A model generated the notes under the pieces. That model worked only from the letters and a program-made list of their open reading frames with translations. It ran no database searches and was not told the origin of the DNA. Of a stretch of DNA of 64,000 bases, positions 1-13,744 are shown piece after piece; position 1 is the first letter of the stretch; every line of letters starts with the position of its first letter. The DNA lies in the NCBI GenBank assembly GCA_002633025.1, contig NMRB01000773.1:137235-201234 (forward strand). The letters are read 5' to 3'. A program made the translations under genes and the position numbers. The stretch is from Notospermus geniculatus (taxonomy: Eukaryota; Nemertea; Pilidiophora; Heteronemertea; Lineidae).

Positions 1-1117
1 TTGACAAAAATCCCCATCACCTCTATTGTAGAAATGAAAATCACCAATTACTGCCAGGAGCGCCACAGTCCGCCATGTCTCCAGATGATGATACCACCAT
101 AAACCGCCTTGACTCATTTTATACTGTTCTCTATTCAGCTTTATACAGTCAGTGGCATTTCATGGCGGTTCAGGGTGGTGGAAGTTACAGATGGAAAGTG
201 CCAAAAAATAGGCAGCTCTGTTGTGTTAAAGAGGCGGGTGCTCCTGGTTGTCTTATCCGAGGAGGCCACCTGGTAGAGAGATACATCTTTTGATATATTT
301 TGTTAAAATTTTATTTACTTCAAGCCACTGATCTTAGAACTCAGTGACATTTGGTTCATGATGATGTCTGTTTGTGCATGCTTCAACCTGTGATACATGT
401 ATTATTTTCTGTCATGTCTGTTGAGAAAAATTACTATTTGAATAGTTGACTGGAGCTGATAACTGATCTCACCACATTTGATGTGACATGTGCAGTGGCA
501 CGACTCGCCTCATAAAGAGCCTTGTGTGTCAACTCACCCAGCTGATGTTAAATTGATTCTGTATCATTAACTGTAGGTCTGTATTCAATACCTGGTCTTT
601 TGTGCACAGTGCTTTTTGAGAACCATGGCATCCAGAGGATGGGCGATGGTTACCTAATCCTCATCCAGCCTCTCTCATCCACTACTGTCAGACAAGTCAG
701 GTACCCAGCTGACAGAGCATGTCAATTTCATCATTTTGTATTGATCAGGGTCAGGGATCAAAGGGCCAAGGTCAGATTTCATGACTGACTAGTGCTGTGT
801 CATTAGCAGATGCGAGACGTTCCATCCGGAGAAGGTCTACCTATGTTTCTCTCTATGTTTCAGAGTGGAAGAGTTAATGGTTAATGACCATATTCAGCTG
901 CACCATCATTCAAAGTGGATTCTACTCGGAGATCAATGGATCGATAATTTGCCCAAGCAAGTGCCATTGTACTGTGATGTTACTCAATGGTGTCGGCCTC
1001 ATCATGAATATGGGCAGTCTTATCACACATCTTATATTAACACTTTTTCCAAGGGAAATTCTTCACTGTTACACCCACCAACAGTTCTGTTCACAAACTT
1101 CATGTTTTTTCTTTCAG
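1..1117. other. Region upstream of the first recognised GRAMD4 coding exon
   Basis: I see no supported coding exon here. Short open frames are present but lack family similarity or a consistent splice context. The stretch could hold untranslated GRAMD4 exons or an upstream intron, because an acceptor (polypyrimidine tract then AG at 1116-1117) directly precedes the exon carrying the start codon. Confidence 0.4.
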
Positions 1118-1164
1118 AGTAACGGAAACTTTCGGTTTCGGTGTATGATGTCAACAAATCAACT

Positions 1165-4100
1165 ATGAGCCTGCGAAGCGCATTTAAAGCCAAATTCAAA
1201 AGCTTTGAGCAGCGTGATGGCAGTGGAGAGACTCCCAAGCGTGATTCGTTGACCAAAGCGATAAGTCTCCCAGATGACGAGAGCGACCTCTATAATAGCA
1301 CAGAGTTCAAGGATTGTGTTGAAGGCATTGAAGTAAGTCCGGTTTTTGAATGATTTACCATGATTTAGGGCTTGGGAAGTAAAACGTTCATGTGGTAGAC
1401 TGCTCCAGCACTTTGAAACACGAAGACACTGTTTAGTTCATTTCATTTATGAAGACCAAAGCCCGCCGCATTTGGAGTTGGCTTGTATCTTTCCAAAAGC
1501 TTTTGATCTCTATACTAATGGACTAACATGACTAGATGGTGATCCCACGCATTAGGAAACAGCTCTCACTTTTGAAAAATACCTTTGATATCCACCTACA
1601 TCTTGTAAACAACCCGTGTGACCTTGAGAAGAAAATGTTGTGCTTTAATGGTTTCATTTCACCATGGAAACCTCACAGAAATTGTTCCCCAGAGTTTACC
1701 AGTACAATCGGTCATAGCTGTAGCAGTAGACTAGTGATGATGCTGTTTCTGAAAGGGGCACTTTCCACTTACTGGTACACCCTTCATCTCATATTTTCTA
1801 GATGTTTTTTTAATTGGTCCAAAAAAATCAATATGGAACTTTTTCCAAATGTCTAGAAAATGTGTGGATTTAGTTGACATTCAGAGCTTGGGCCGAGTTA
1901 TTCCCAGACTATCTGGAATCTCAGTTTCCCATTAACTGTCATGGACAAATGTATCGGTTAATCAGAACCTACACAAGAATTGCATAAAGCAATGGTATGG
2001 TCAATATTCTTGTTTAAATTGCCAACATTGTGAGTGCCTTCGGGGTGAGATATCGGGAAGTCAACGTGGCCATCCCCAGTGAATACATGGAGGCAAATAG
2101 GAGTTGTATTGCAATAGGTTAGCTCTACATGGTCACCAAAAAAATGTTGTTCCAAGACCCTCTGTTGTCATTATTAAACCTTTCTCTACTTGTCGTGAGT
2201 TGCAAATCTGACAAGGTCCATGAAGAGAAGGATGTTGCCATCCTGAAACTAATTAAGGAAATCAACTTTGTTGTCAATTTTCATTTTTAGCTTCAGGAAT
2301 CCAAGCATGGCCCTTCAATTGTATCTTCTGTCAGTGGGGATGTGGATGGCAGTCCCAGCACATCACCACCTACAAGCCCAAAACAATCACACAACACGTC
2401 AAAGCAAAGTGCAGATTTCAAGGACTTGAATGAGAAAGCTGTGTATGAGATGCAGCTGACACAACTCCAAGAACAACTGGTGGCAGCCATGATTGAGAAT
2501 CAAAATCTGGGTAAGGCGGATGGATAGTGGTGCAGTGATTCAGAGGCATACTCGTATCTGAGATGCCACGGGTTTGATACTCAACAAAGTCGCCTTTTTT
2601 CACTCTCAACTCATCATATTCATCACATACAGCCAAATCTTCGACTGTTTTTAACCCAGGATATTTTGCTTTATGGTGCATGTCACTCGTCCACACAGCG
2701 TCAAATTTAGCTATCACTGTTTACTAATATGTATGTTTTCACTGCAGCTTCAGAGCTGAAGGAAATCAAAGAGAAAAGCCAGGTAGAGAAACTGATCAAG
2801 CAGCTGGATTTTGAAAAAGAGAGGAATCAGATACTCACCAACCGGCTGAAGGAACAGAATAAAGAGGCAAGAAGACAGAGGTAGGGTATCACAACAATTG
2901 AAAGGACCAAGTTGGTACCAATATTATATGATATAGACTTGGACCATTTTATTCTTGTTCTTGTCCAGGTTCTTCCAGCACAAAAAGCGTCACATGGGAG
3001 AGTGCGAAATGGGAATTTCTAACTACATGTATTGAAATCCTCAAGGAGTATCGCATAAAAATAGGTAATAATAAAATTTCAATGTCACTTTTCAGTGTCA
3101 GAAAACATCGACCAGCAGGAAAAGGTTCGACATCATCAAATGAGGGCACCGATTTCTCTAGTTTGGGAGACGATTGGGTTGACATGGGTCAGGAATTATC
3201 TGAGGATATGGTCCTAACTCCTGGTGTAGGTAAGTGTTGTGCCTCAATTACACTTGCGGGAGTTCTGTGGGGGAGGGTGGGGGGTCAGTTTCCCTCAAAG
3301 TGAACCTTATTTCCAGCAGAATACATTCCTTTTGTCTGCATGGGCCTTGATCCGCAGAATTATCTGCCACCACTCTGTGGGTTTTGTCCCCAGCCCTGGG
3401 TATGGGCGTGTGTTGAGTCTGCAGTAGAAAAGTAGAGTACCGAGGTGTGTAACCTTGCCTGTAGGATGATGGCATCACATTATCATTACTGTTGTGCTTT
3501 GTGCTCACTGTTTTTCCATTCCTTAGGCTTCAGCAGTAGATTAGGCTAGTGTGAGTTCTTTATGTTAACTTTGGCTACTTAACCTCTTTCTTTTTCTTCC
3601 AATTCCCTTTTCACTTTTGATAGAAGAATAGAATATTCAGATGATTTTTATCCTGAGAGATTTTGAATAGCCCAGTTACAGAATGGGCTACTCTTCATTC
3701 AACTTTGCATTCTACATCATTCTATTTCATCTTTCTTCACTCCTTCTCTGCAGTATCAATTTGCACCTAGCCATCAAACAAGTTCTGATTAGCAGCCCTC
3801 AGCTAAATTTTTGTGTCAACCTTATTTTAGTATCGCATGTATTTCAGTACCTCGCCAAAAAGATAACTTCTTCAAAAGGAAAATCTCTCTAAATCTGAAG
3901 CTGCCTATCAGGGGGCGCTCAAAGTCAGGTGAAGCATCCATTGTGAAAGACCAAAGAGATGCTATGGAAACTGCAGTTTCCAAGCAGTCCTTTGTTGCCA
4001 TGGAAACAGATGCTGTGGAAACGAAGTCGAATTCTGAGCCAGATTCCTTGAGCACTTTGCTGGGTATTACTTACAAAACATCCATTAATTAATGGTTCAA

Positions 4101-7100
4101 GATTTGATGATTCTTGGTGTGTGGTAGTCATATGCTGGGTGGGAAGCAATCTGGGAGCGGTGATTGGATGATGGGAAATTTATTGACCTATGATTAACTG
4201 CTTATAAATTGTGGTGACTTTGGCCATTAACTGTAGGAGGACTGATGGTGACTGGTGCCAGCAAAGCATGGCAATGAATGGAAAAAGGAATCATTTGAAG
4301 GAGCTTGCAAAGATCTTTCTGAGAGAAGCATTTGTACAAGATTCAAATGGCCTTTCCAGGATTGGTGTTGAGATTCAGATTGTCTTTTCTGAAATATTCC
4401 TGCCGCCGTGAAGGTTTAATCAATCCTGTAGTAAGCATGGCTAGGCTTAACAGCTTCACTATTGACTCGAATTTGTATATAGTACATGTAATTCTAACAC
4501 TTATTCATGTCATTCGCTTTCCACTCGTTTGCTCACCATATGATAATGCTTGCTTCAATCTTAGCTTAACCATTTCAGCATTATTACATTTTGAAACATT
4601 CACCTTCCATTGCACTATGCACGTAGCACACATTTTATAACCTGAGCTGCCTTCTATAAGATTCCATATCTATAAGTCTCTTAGTTGAAACATGACACCA
4701 TTGCGATGAAATTTACATATACCTGGCTATTTCCCCAACCTGTTCTGATCATGAAAAGATGGCTGGACTCAGTCATTGACTCAGTGTATACTAGTATCAA
4801 ACTAAAGTGCCCTTTCTTCAAGTACGGGTACCTTACTTCATCATTTCTGGATTTCCAGAGGCCGTCCCACCCAAGAAGCAAACGATTACCCGCCGTCTGC
4901 AAGAATGGGTCTACAGCTTCTTCTATGAACTAATCGCGGATTTCTCTGAGGAAGCAGAAACAGAACAGCAACAGGAAGGAGAGGAAACACCGTTGACTGT
5001 GAAACAGTATGTGATTTATTTAGTTTCAAAGCTTTGAAGTTTGAATTTCTAGTGGGGATACAAACTCCCTGAAGATCATTCCAGATTGCCAATGAGCGAG
5101 GGTTCATCATATTCATCTCTGCTGTACTGGAGTACTCAATTTCAAACCGTGCATGGCCCGGTTTAGGAGGGCAGTAGTACATTGTTGAACTTGTGACTGA
5201 GAGGCCCCTGGGTTCCATTGTCAGTTGTCTGTCATGTGATGTGTGAAAGTGTTGTTCCTTGACTGTGTAGTAATAACTAGCTGAAGTGCAGCAAAACGGA
5301 TCTCATGATTCCAAACCTTTCCTTTACAGGTTAAAGGAAAACATCAAGAGATTTTGTAAGTATGAATGATCTGTTTCCCAGCCAAGACAATGATTGCCTG
5401 TACTTTTTAATTTGTTCAAAGTTGGAAATGATTGCTTAATTTTCCAAGTGTTTGCATGTCATTTGTTTGATGATATCTCTGTCTAATTCAGATGCTGGAA
5501 CAAGACCCATTGTGAACACAACAAAAGGTGTCAAGGCTATGCTGTCATGGAGAACACCGTCATTATCCCTTCTGGTGCTATCTGTGAGTACAGCATTATC
5601 TCATGGAGACTTCTTTTTGTGGGTCACATGATGATCAGTGTTGATTCAGTGAATGAGTGAGTTCTTCTATGACCTTCAATATCTGCTCTCCGAAGGTACA
5701 AAAGTATTATCATCACCAGTGATCAGTGGTAGTATGATTATTTGAAGTATACCTAATACACTACACTGAAGTGTATTTGGTAGTACAAGATTCTGCTATT
5801 ACAACAATCAACCATATTCCCAATGATCACTCTTTCCTCCTTTTCAGTTGTACATGTACTCTGTGTGGCATGACTGGCTGCTGCCCTTCATCATGTTCCT
5901 AGCTGTCTTTCGTCTGTCAGTTAACTTCCTGAGACATAAGTAAGTTTACTTGAAAAAACATATTAAATTTGCAGTTCTAATTAAGTTGCATGTACTACAG
6001 CCGATGCCATTGAAAGAAAACAGTATTTGGATGAGATCAGGAGACAATCCAGTGGATTCAGTGGTGAAAAATGGCCGTATTGATTCCCTAGGACTGACAG
6101 CAGATGTGGATTTGTTTTTTTTTCATGACTATTTAGAAATAATTGACATTGAGGTTTAGGTTAGGTTTTCAGCCAGGCCTAATCCTTGTATGGGGTATGG
6201 TGTTGCCGTGAAATCCTTTTGAGAATGCACCTGAGGGAAATGTTACAAACATTTCTTTGTTTTCCAGAGGCTGGAACATCGATGTCCATTACCTTCAGTA
6301 TCAAGAGGAAAAAGAGGTAACTGTTACAAAGAAAGTTTGTCAAGAATGCAGCATGCATGGCGCTTTGCACCAACTGATTATATTTCGCTGAAAATTCTCT
6401 GAGTAGTGGTTACCCTGTTGCTGAAAGCTTAGTTATTGTTGCCCTGCTTCTAAAATTCGCACAATTATATCTTTGGTAGGAGGTGGAAGAAAAAGACACA
6501 ATTGGTGTGGGTGATAAGTTTAACCTGGTCCTACAGGTGGCAAAGAGTGTTCAAGTGAGTAGACTATCAAAATATTTGTCACTGATGGTTTGTCTTGGAT
6601 ATAATTTCGGTGATGGCTTAAGCAATGGTCTTCTCAAAATACTGGTAGCTCTTAACATGTTTCATATCATTTTTCAGAATGGACTTGGTCAGATAGCTGA
6701 TAGTTTGGAAAAATTAAAAAAGTATGTATGATATGTGGACAGTTCTCTTTCTTGAAGTTTACATCAAATGAAAAAATCTTGAGATTTTATGAGTCTTCTT
6801 TTGTTCCAGTCTGTTCACATGGAGACAGCCATCTGCCACAGCCAAATTATACTTCGCCTTGTGTTTCATGTTCATATTGTCATGTTTCCTGCCAGGCTAT
6901 GTCTGTTTTACCGTCACTGGTGAGTGTTGATATTTGTTTTCATTGGCCTCCCCAAACTCTGTGGTAGATCGTCAAACAAGCGCATTATTGTATTTAGCTA
7001 TTGTTGTTGACATCTCAAGGAAGATGAGAGTGAAATTGTGAACACCAGTAATTACTATTGATAACAACATTGATAAGAAAATAAAATAGCTCCTCCATTA

Positions 7101-10100
7101 TTTCAGCTTTATATATGGGCATCAAACTATTTATCATTGACTACATATTTAATCGTTTCCCACGTGTGAAAGCGAAACACGACACCGCATATCAAGTTTG
7201 GAAACAACTGCCGACAGATGCTGAGCTCGAGCGAAGGAATACGCGAGCAGAAATTGATAAAGTAAGAAGAGAATCCTTCATGTCAGTCTAGAAATCCGTA
7301 TCGGTGATCTCTTTTATGGTATTCTTCAGCATGCATCTGTATTTTCAGTTGCGTGTGGGGCTTATCTTAAACTACAGCTAGGCCCACTTTAGTTCGTATT
7401 TAACTAGGGTGATTGTCTGCATGTGTCTGTGTCGATAGCCTGTGGACCTCATCATGGCTGCTGTGCTCAAAGCAGTTATGTAGGCCTTCGGAAAGGGTAA
7501 GCCCCTTATGGTAAATGCTTGCCTTGAATGTGATGGAAAGGGTAAGCCCCTTATGGTAAATGCTTGCCTTGAATGTGCTGGAATACTGTAAAGTAAGAAT
7601 TTATCATCGTTAACACTGGTAAAGGAAATTTGAATTACCGGTACATGTATGTTTTTTCCATTTTCAGTATATCCTGCCTCCAAATCCTCTTGGTGCTACA
7701 GAGGAAGAAATAGACTTCCCGTCCCGCCAATCACTGTCCAGCGAAGATCGATACTTTCTCGAGTTATTTTCTTTACCACAAAGTGAATGTCCACTACCAG
7801 GTAAGAGTTGAGCCAGAGTTGCTATGTCGTCCTCCTGGCAGAGTTGTCAAGTGGGGTCTGCTGTATGTGCATGAATTCCTAAGTTGACGCACATCAAAGA
7901 TGCCATAAAGTGACTGGAGGGCTATGGCGATGGAGGGAGGGGCACTATTTGAGATGGATGAAATATGAAGTGACTATTCTTTGAATTGAGTATGAGAATG
8001 CAAGTGAACATTGGCCAAGATTGGTCTCTTTTCTGAATTTTGTGGTTCTAAAAAGAACCTTGTTTGTCAGTTGGTGCATTCATCGATGACTTGAGATTCA
8101 TTCCAATTCTTCCAACTTCCTCTTTAATTCCAACGTATTTTCCAACCTTGCCTGAGCGTACAGCAAATAAGCCATCCTCACGCCATCTATTGTCATTTGT
8201 TGAAGTTGCAGAATGTACATTCTTGTTCGTTGCTTTGCAAGGGTGGCTTGAATCAATCGCTCGTTGGTTTCATCTAGCTTTCTGTCAAGGACGACGACTT
8301 GTTCACCAGCTCTGTACATTTTATTCTCAACTTCCCTCAGTTGCGAAGTAAGCTGTGCTTTGTAATCTTCTTTGCCTCTTTCCAAGTCCAAATGAGCTTC
8401 CATTGCTTTGCGTTTGTACTTGTGTTTTACAACTCTTGTATTCTCTATCTTGGAGTCTGTTGTCTGTTTGGACGAATTAATTCCACTACAATTTGCCTTG
8501 AGGAATGGTAAGTCTTCGCTGAATTCGAAGAGAAAACTGAAGAAAAGCAAGCTAAGGCAGCATTATATATTCCATCTTGGTGTTGATTTGTGATAATTTC
8601 CCTTCCAATATTGGCATGATGAACCACTAACAATTCTGTCATGTCTGATAACAGATTGAATGTTTGCCACTGCCAAATGTTTGCCACTGCCGTTGTTCAT
8701 CAGTCAGTGACTTGCTAATTATCTCACCTTGTGATATTTATCCAGTCATTCTAATTTGTTTTTTAAAATACTTTACCTAAAAAAACACTCATCTAATGCT
8801 CCATTATCAATCAGTGGCTTGTTAATTATCTCAACTTTTAAAAGTGTTCAAGCCATTACTGTACTGATATGTGTTAATTAGTTAAACTAGGAAAGCAATC
8901 ATGTGCTAATTAACTCATATTCTAATCATTATCAGAACATGCACCCAAGTGTTGTTAATTAGCATTATTAATAAGTTTTCAGCTTTTGTTGTGTCTGTGA
9001 TTTCAGTGATTTCTTGAACAGGCACTCTGTTTTGAATGACTGATTGAATGGAATGAACAAAATGACAGAACTTGGTGTTACCAGGCTTGGTGATATTGTG
9101 GGAAATATGCCAATCTTTGACAGCAAAATCAAAGATATGGCAGCTAAAGCAGGATATAAAATCAGGGGTGGAGAATGGAACCTCATTATCGACCTCACAC
9201 CAGAGATTTATCATTAGAGAGAGATAAAGTAGAGCAGTCAGTAAAAAATGGAAACTTGTGGAGCCGACCTTGACATTCTCTTCTTGATTGAAGAAACGGA
9301 GCAGAAGATAAACAAAGCCTGCAAACAAATCTGCATCATCAACAGAAAGCTCCGAGATTTACAGAAGCGTTTCCAGTTGGCAACCATCGACGGACGCCGA
9401 GCCTCCCGCTATAATCTCAAGATCCAGATTTTGACCTTAGAGGGAGTCAAGAAGACTTATCTTACATATGCCGGCATCAAGGCTGAAGAAGTCAGAGAGA
9501 TGACAGAGCGACTCTACGAAATTGTGGATTCTGGTGAAGAAGATGAGTTCCTCGAAGTCGATGAGTAAACAAGAACATAATTGAATTTCAAACGGTTCTT
9601 TTCAGAACCACAAAATTTCTAACTGAGACAACTTGTAACAGAATGTAATATTGAAAATATCATGAAAAGGCCCTGAAGCACGTAATTTCATGAATATCCT
9701 AAGATACTGTTTTGGAAAATTTATTACTGTCTTTCCCTTTACCACTTCCCCATTCATAGTTTCCCAGATTGGTTCAGTAGAACATGGAGGTATAATCTTA
9801 TTTTATACCTCCCGGAGTAGAAACATCTAGCACGTATCACCTCATCTGATAGACAGGGTGACTCTCTGACAGCATACATGTAGGTTTCTTCCGACATTAG
9901 ACATGAAATACTCATTGGTTAAGTAGCTGCCTTGCAGTGTGAAATACATTTATTCTGAGAGGTTCATCTCTTTTTACTTGTCTTATGGCCCTGAAAAGAG
10001 CCCTTTTGTGATATTTTTGTGAATTTTCCAGTATTGCTGACTCTGCTGCTTGTTGTCTGGTTCTGTGATTACCTTGTGAAACCTCTTCTTATCAGATCAG

Positions 10101-13100
10101 TTTTACCTGAACATGACCTAATTCAACATAATCTAGGGCCTGCTGGATTTCTAGCCACTGCACTCGCAATTTCAGCAAATTTGTGTCATATTCCTCAGTA
10201 TCCTCCAACCGTTTTCCCACGTACTCGAAGCGGCGATGGATTATCTGGAGTCGTCTGTCCAAATGTGTTGCTCGTTTGTGTACTCTTTGTATCCTCTTTT
10301 GGGTGGATTTTAGCTGCTTCCAAAATCTGTTCTCGCCGTCTGCTTCCATTAAGCTGTTGTCTGCCATATTGAAACTCTCCATTTGTTGAGTAGGGTAAAG
10401 TACTTGCACGGAAAGTCAAACTGTTAATAATGTGTTCCCTCCTTCTTAAAAACTGGAGAATTTATATGCACAAATCTTTTTTTATTACTGTTGTTGCCTT
10501 CACTTCCCTCTGACCATTTGGTGTCAATGCTGGAGAGCTGTAGTCTGTCAGTGCCCGTTCTTAACACCTCCTCTTAATGTTTTCATCAGTTTGGCGAAGT
10601 TTCCCACTTGGGTATTAGCCTAATTAGCCATTAGTTAATTACAGCTTCATTGTCTTTATAGCAATGAACTAAATCTGTGTCCCTTCAACAGGGCAAGTAA
10701 AAAACAAGAAGGAAATCAGAAGGCTGTCTGGTGTGTTCTAAACAAGAGGCCTTAATTAGCCAAATCGGCAACTCTTAGGACTGTGATTGGTTGTTTTTCT
10801 AAAGCTAAGTACAGCAATCACATTTGTGTTTGGAGCAGTCATCAAGTATAAAGAACACACATCAATCCCTCAGTCTAGACCCTCATCACATGAACTGTGA
10901 ATGGTGGAGGAGAATTTTCAGTGTGGATTCCAAGATGGCTCAAAGAAGACGTAATAGGGAAGCTGATGAGCTGAAGGAGGAGGGTATCCCCATTTTTGTA
11001 ACGCGGGCCCGACTTGAGAGAAAGAAGCGGATGGCCGAAGAACAGATTGCAATTCTAGAACTGAGGCTGGCAGAGTTGCACAAACGCCTGCAGGATCCAA
11101 GGAACGAGATCAGCCGTGCCGGAAAGAACAGTCTGAGAATCAAGATCTTGACAATGGAGGGTGTTAGATGTGCCTTTATCCAGTACGTTGCCAAGAAAGC
11201 CGACGAAGTAGATATACTGCGGGAAGAAGAGGCAATAATTGCTGAGGAGATATGGGCAGTGAACGGGACAGAGTTCTGGTGATACGTGGAAGCTGATGAA
11301 TGGAGATAAACAACGGTTCTTTTCAGAACCACCAAAATTAAAGTAAAGAGACCAACTGCACTTATGTTTGCTTGTTGATTGTTTAATGAAATAATATGTA
11401 TAAGTACAGCAAAGAATAGCATAGCATCCGTGGATGAGGGGGTTCTTTGTCTGTCATTTGAATTAATGATAATGATAATAATGTAACAAATAAAAATATA
11501 GTAAAGGGGAATAATGTAATGAAGGGTGTTTCAGTACTGCAGGGACAGCTTCCTAACATTAGACAAAGAAGAATCTGTGAAAAAAATGACTGCCAAATTC
11601 ATTTGACTTTTATGGCCACCTACTAACAAAACCACTTCTGAAACTTTTCATACCTCACAGTTGTGTATACATTGGGGGCCGTATGCACCAAACGAAGATT
11701 ATCTTGAACTCAGGTTGAGCCACAACTTTTCAATTGTTCAGGTTTGCCAGGGAATGATGTGACAATGGAAAAGTTGTGGCTCAACCTGAGTTCAAGATAA
11801 TCTTCGTTTGGTGCATACGGCCCTGGTTGTTTTGAGAAACTTGCATATACGCCTACTGTATGGTATTGCCTTCAGACCTGATGAAGACCTGGTAGGAGAA
11901 AGCCTGTCTCAATAAAATATTTCATCAAAAAATGGTACTACCCCTCATTTATATCATAATAATAATATACTGTTTTTTTCATAATAATATATTGGTTTTT
12001 GCATAGCACATGTTACAGGTATGAACATATTGCTGTGCTTTTGAGACTAAAGACAGGACAATGTAAATATGTGTTACTGGTAGTTTATAGTTGCATTCAG
12101 AATGCATGTCAGATTGATGTCCACCCTTCTTTGGTGCCGGGTGTTCTAAGCCACTGATTTATAGGATGAGTGTATAGATGCAGGTATTGGGAGCACAGGC
12201 CTTTGCGATTAATGTAATGCATCAACAAGATTCAAGCACCATGTTTAGTGTGCATCAAATTGATTTTTAATGTGTATTGGATGCAGTAACCATGTCCTAA
12301 AAGCCGTGGGTCATGCTGCTTATAATTACAATGTGCATTTACTTCAAAAGTAAACTGGCAGTTGGTCTCTTTTACTATTTTAGTGGTTCTGAAAAGAACC
12401 GTTGTTGTGGTTTTCATGAAAATGCTTTCAGGCTTCCAAGTCGCTGTCTGTGTAATCGTCATCATACATCGCTGCCTCTGTCACACACTCATCTATCTCC
12501 TTTCTGAGCTCTTTGATCTGGTCAGCTCTCATGCAGGCATATGTGTAGTAAGCAGTTCGGACTCCCTCAATCGTCACGAGTTTCAGTTTCAAGTTGTATC
12601 TTGCAGCTCGATTCTTCTCGGCAGTTGCTGTCACGAAACGTTTGTTTAAATCATTCAGCTTTCTGTCAAGAATGACGATCTGCTCGCAGGCCTTGTACAT
12701 TTTTCGCTGTGTCTCTTTCAACTTGGTCCAAATGTTCATCTCTTGAGCGAAGAGATTTTTCATCTTCTGTTGTTGATGATTCTGTGCAGCTGCCATCTTG
12801 GATCTTTGGGTGCAAAAATTGAAAGTGTTTTCTCAGGTAAAGTCAGTGTGGATGTCTGGAGAGAAACTGATGAGACTGGCCTTGCAGCAGCCTTATATCT
12901 CATCTGTAGTGTCATTGGTGGCAAACTTTCCTTGTGATTAGTGGCAAACTTTCTCTCCGATTTGTGGCAAACTGTCCCTCTGATGTTTAGGTCTGCCACT
13001 CTTACCCGTCAGAATCGGCAACTTAAATGACATCACCATTGACTGTCACATTACTAATTAACATGGCAGTTTTGCTAATTAGCAGAGCAAACATATATTT

Positions 13101-13713
13101 ATATATTGATAAGCAAAGCCATAATTAATTGGTTATTAACCAGCTCAGTGTCAATATTAGGTGCTGTCACTTTGTATGAGGACAGTAATTATCTTATATG
13201 ATGAATTGTTTTCATACTTAATTACTAATTGCTTGTTGCTTGTTTTCATACTTAATTACTGACTGCTTGTTGGTGGTGCTATGCAAACATTGAGCTGCTC
13301 AAACTTGAATCCTTCATCATCCTTTCAAGAAAATCACCTGACTATTTTGAAACATAGCCTGTTTATGGAGACAACTCACCAATTTGACAGAATCTGAGTT
13401 ATAATTCTCTGCAACAGGTGAATGTTTGAGAATTGATTTCTGATAGCTTGTTGTGGTCTTTGTCNGGAAGAAGAGGCAATAATTGCTGAGGAGATATGGG
13501 CAGTGAACGGGACAGAGTTCTGGTGATATGTGGAAGCTGATGAATGGAGATAAACAACGGTTCTTTTCAGAACCACCAAAATTAAAGTAAAGAGACCAAC
13601 TGTTCTTATGTTTGCTTGTTGATTGTTTAATGAAATAATATGTATACCGGTAAGTACAGCAAAGAATAGCATAGCATCCGTGGATGAGGGGGTTCTTTGT
13701 CTGTCATTTGAAT

Positions 13714-13744
<31 letters not shown>

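Larger units (their letters stand above)
11222..13464. repeat. First copy of a 2.1-2.2 kb direct duplication
   Basis: The block from the last 61 coding bases of member 4 through member 5 and its upstream region recurs almost identically at 13466-15612. The junction is a single N at 13465. The copies differ by scattered substitutions, small indels and one 148-bp insertion. Either a recent tandem duplication or, more likely given the N, two haplotypes placed in series by the assembler. Confidence 0.9.

Noticed and set aside
2518-2600. tRNA gene in a GRAMD4 intron
   Set aside because: A B-box-like CCACGGGTTTGATACTC is present but no cloverleaf forms; at best a decayed SINE.
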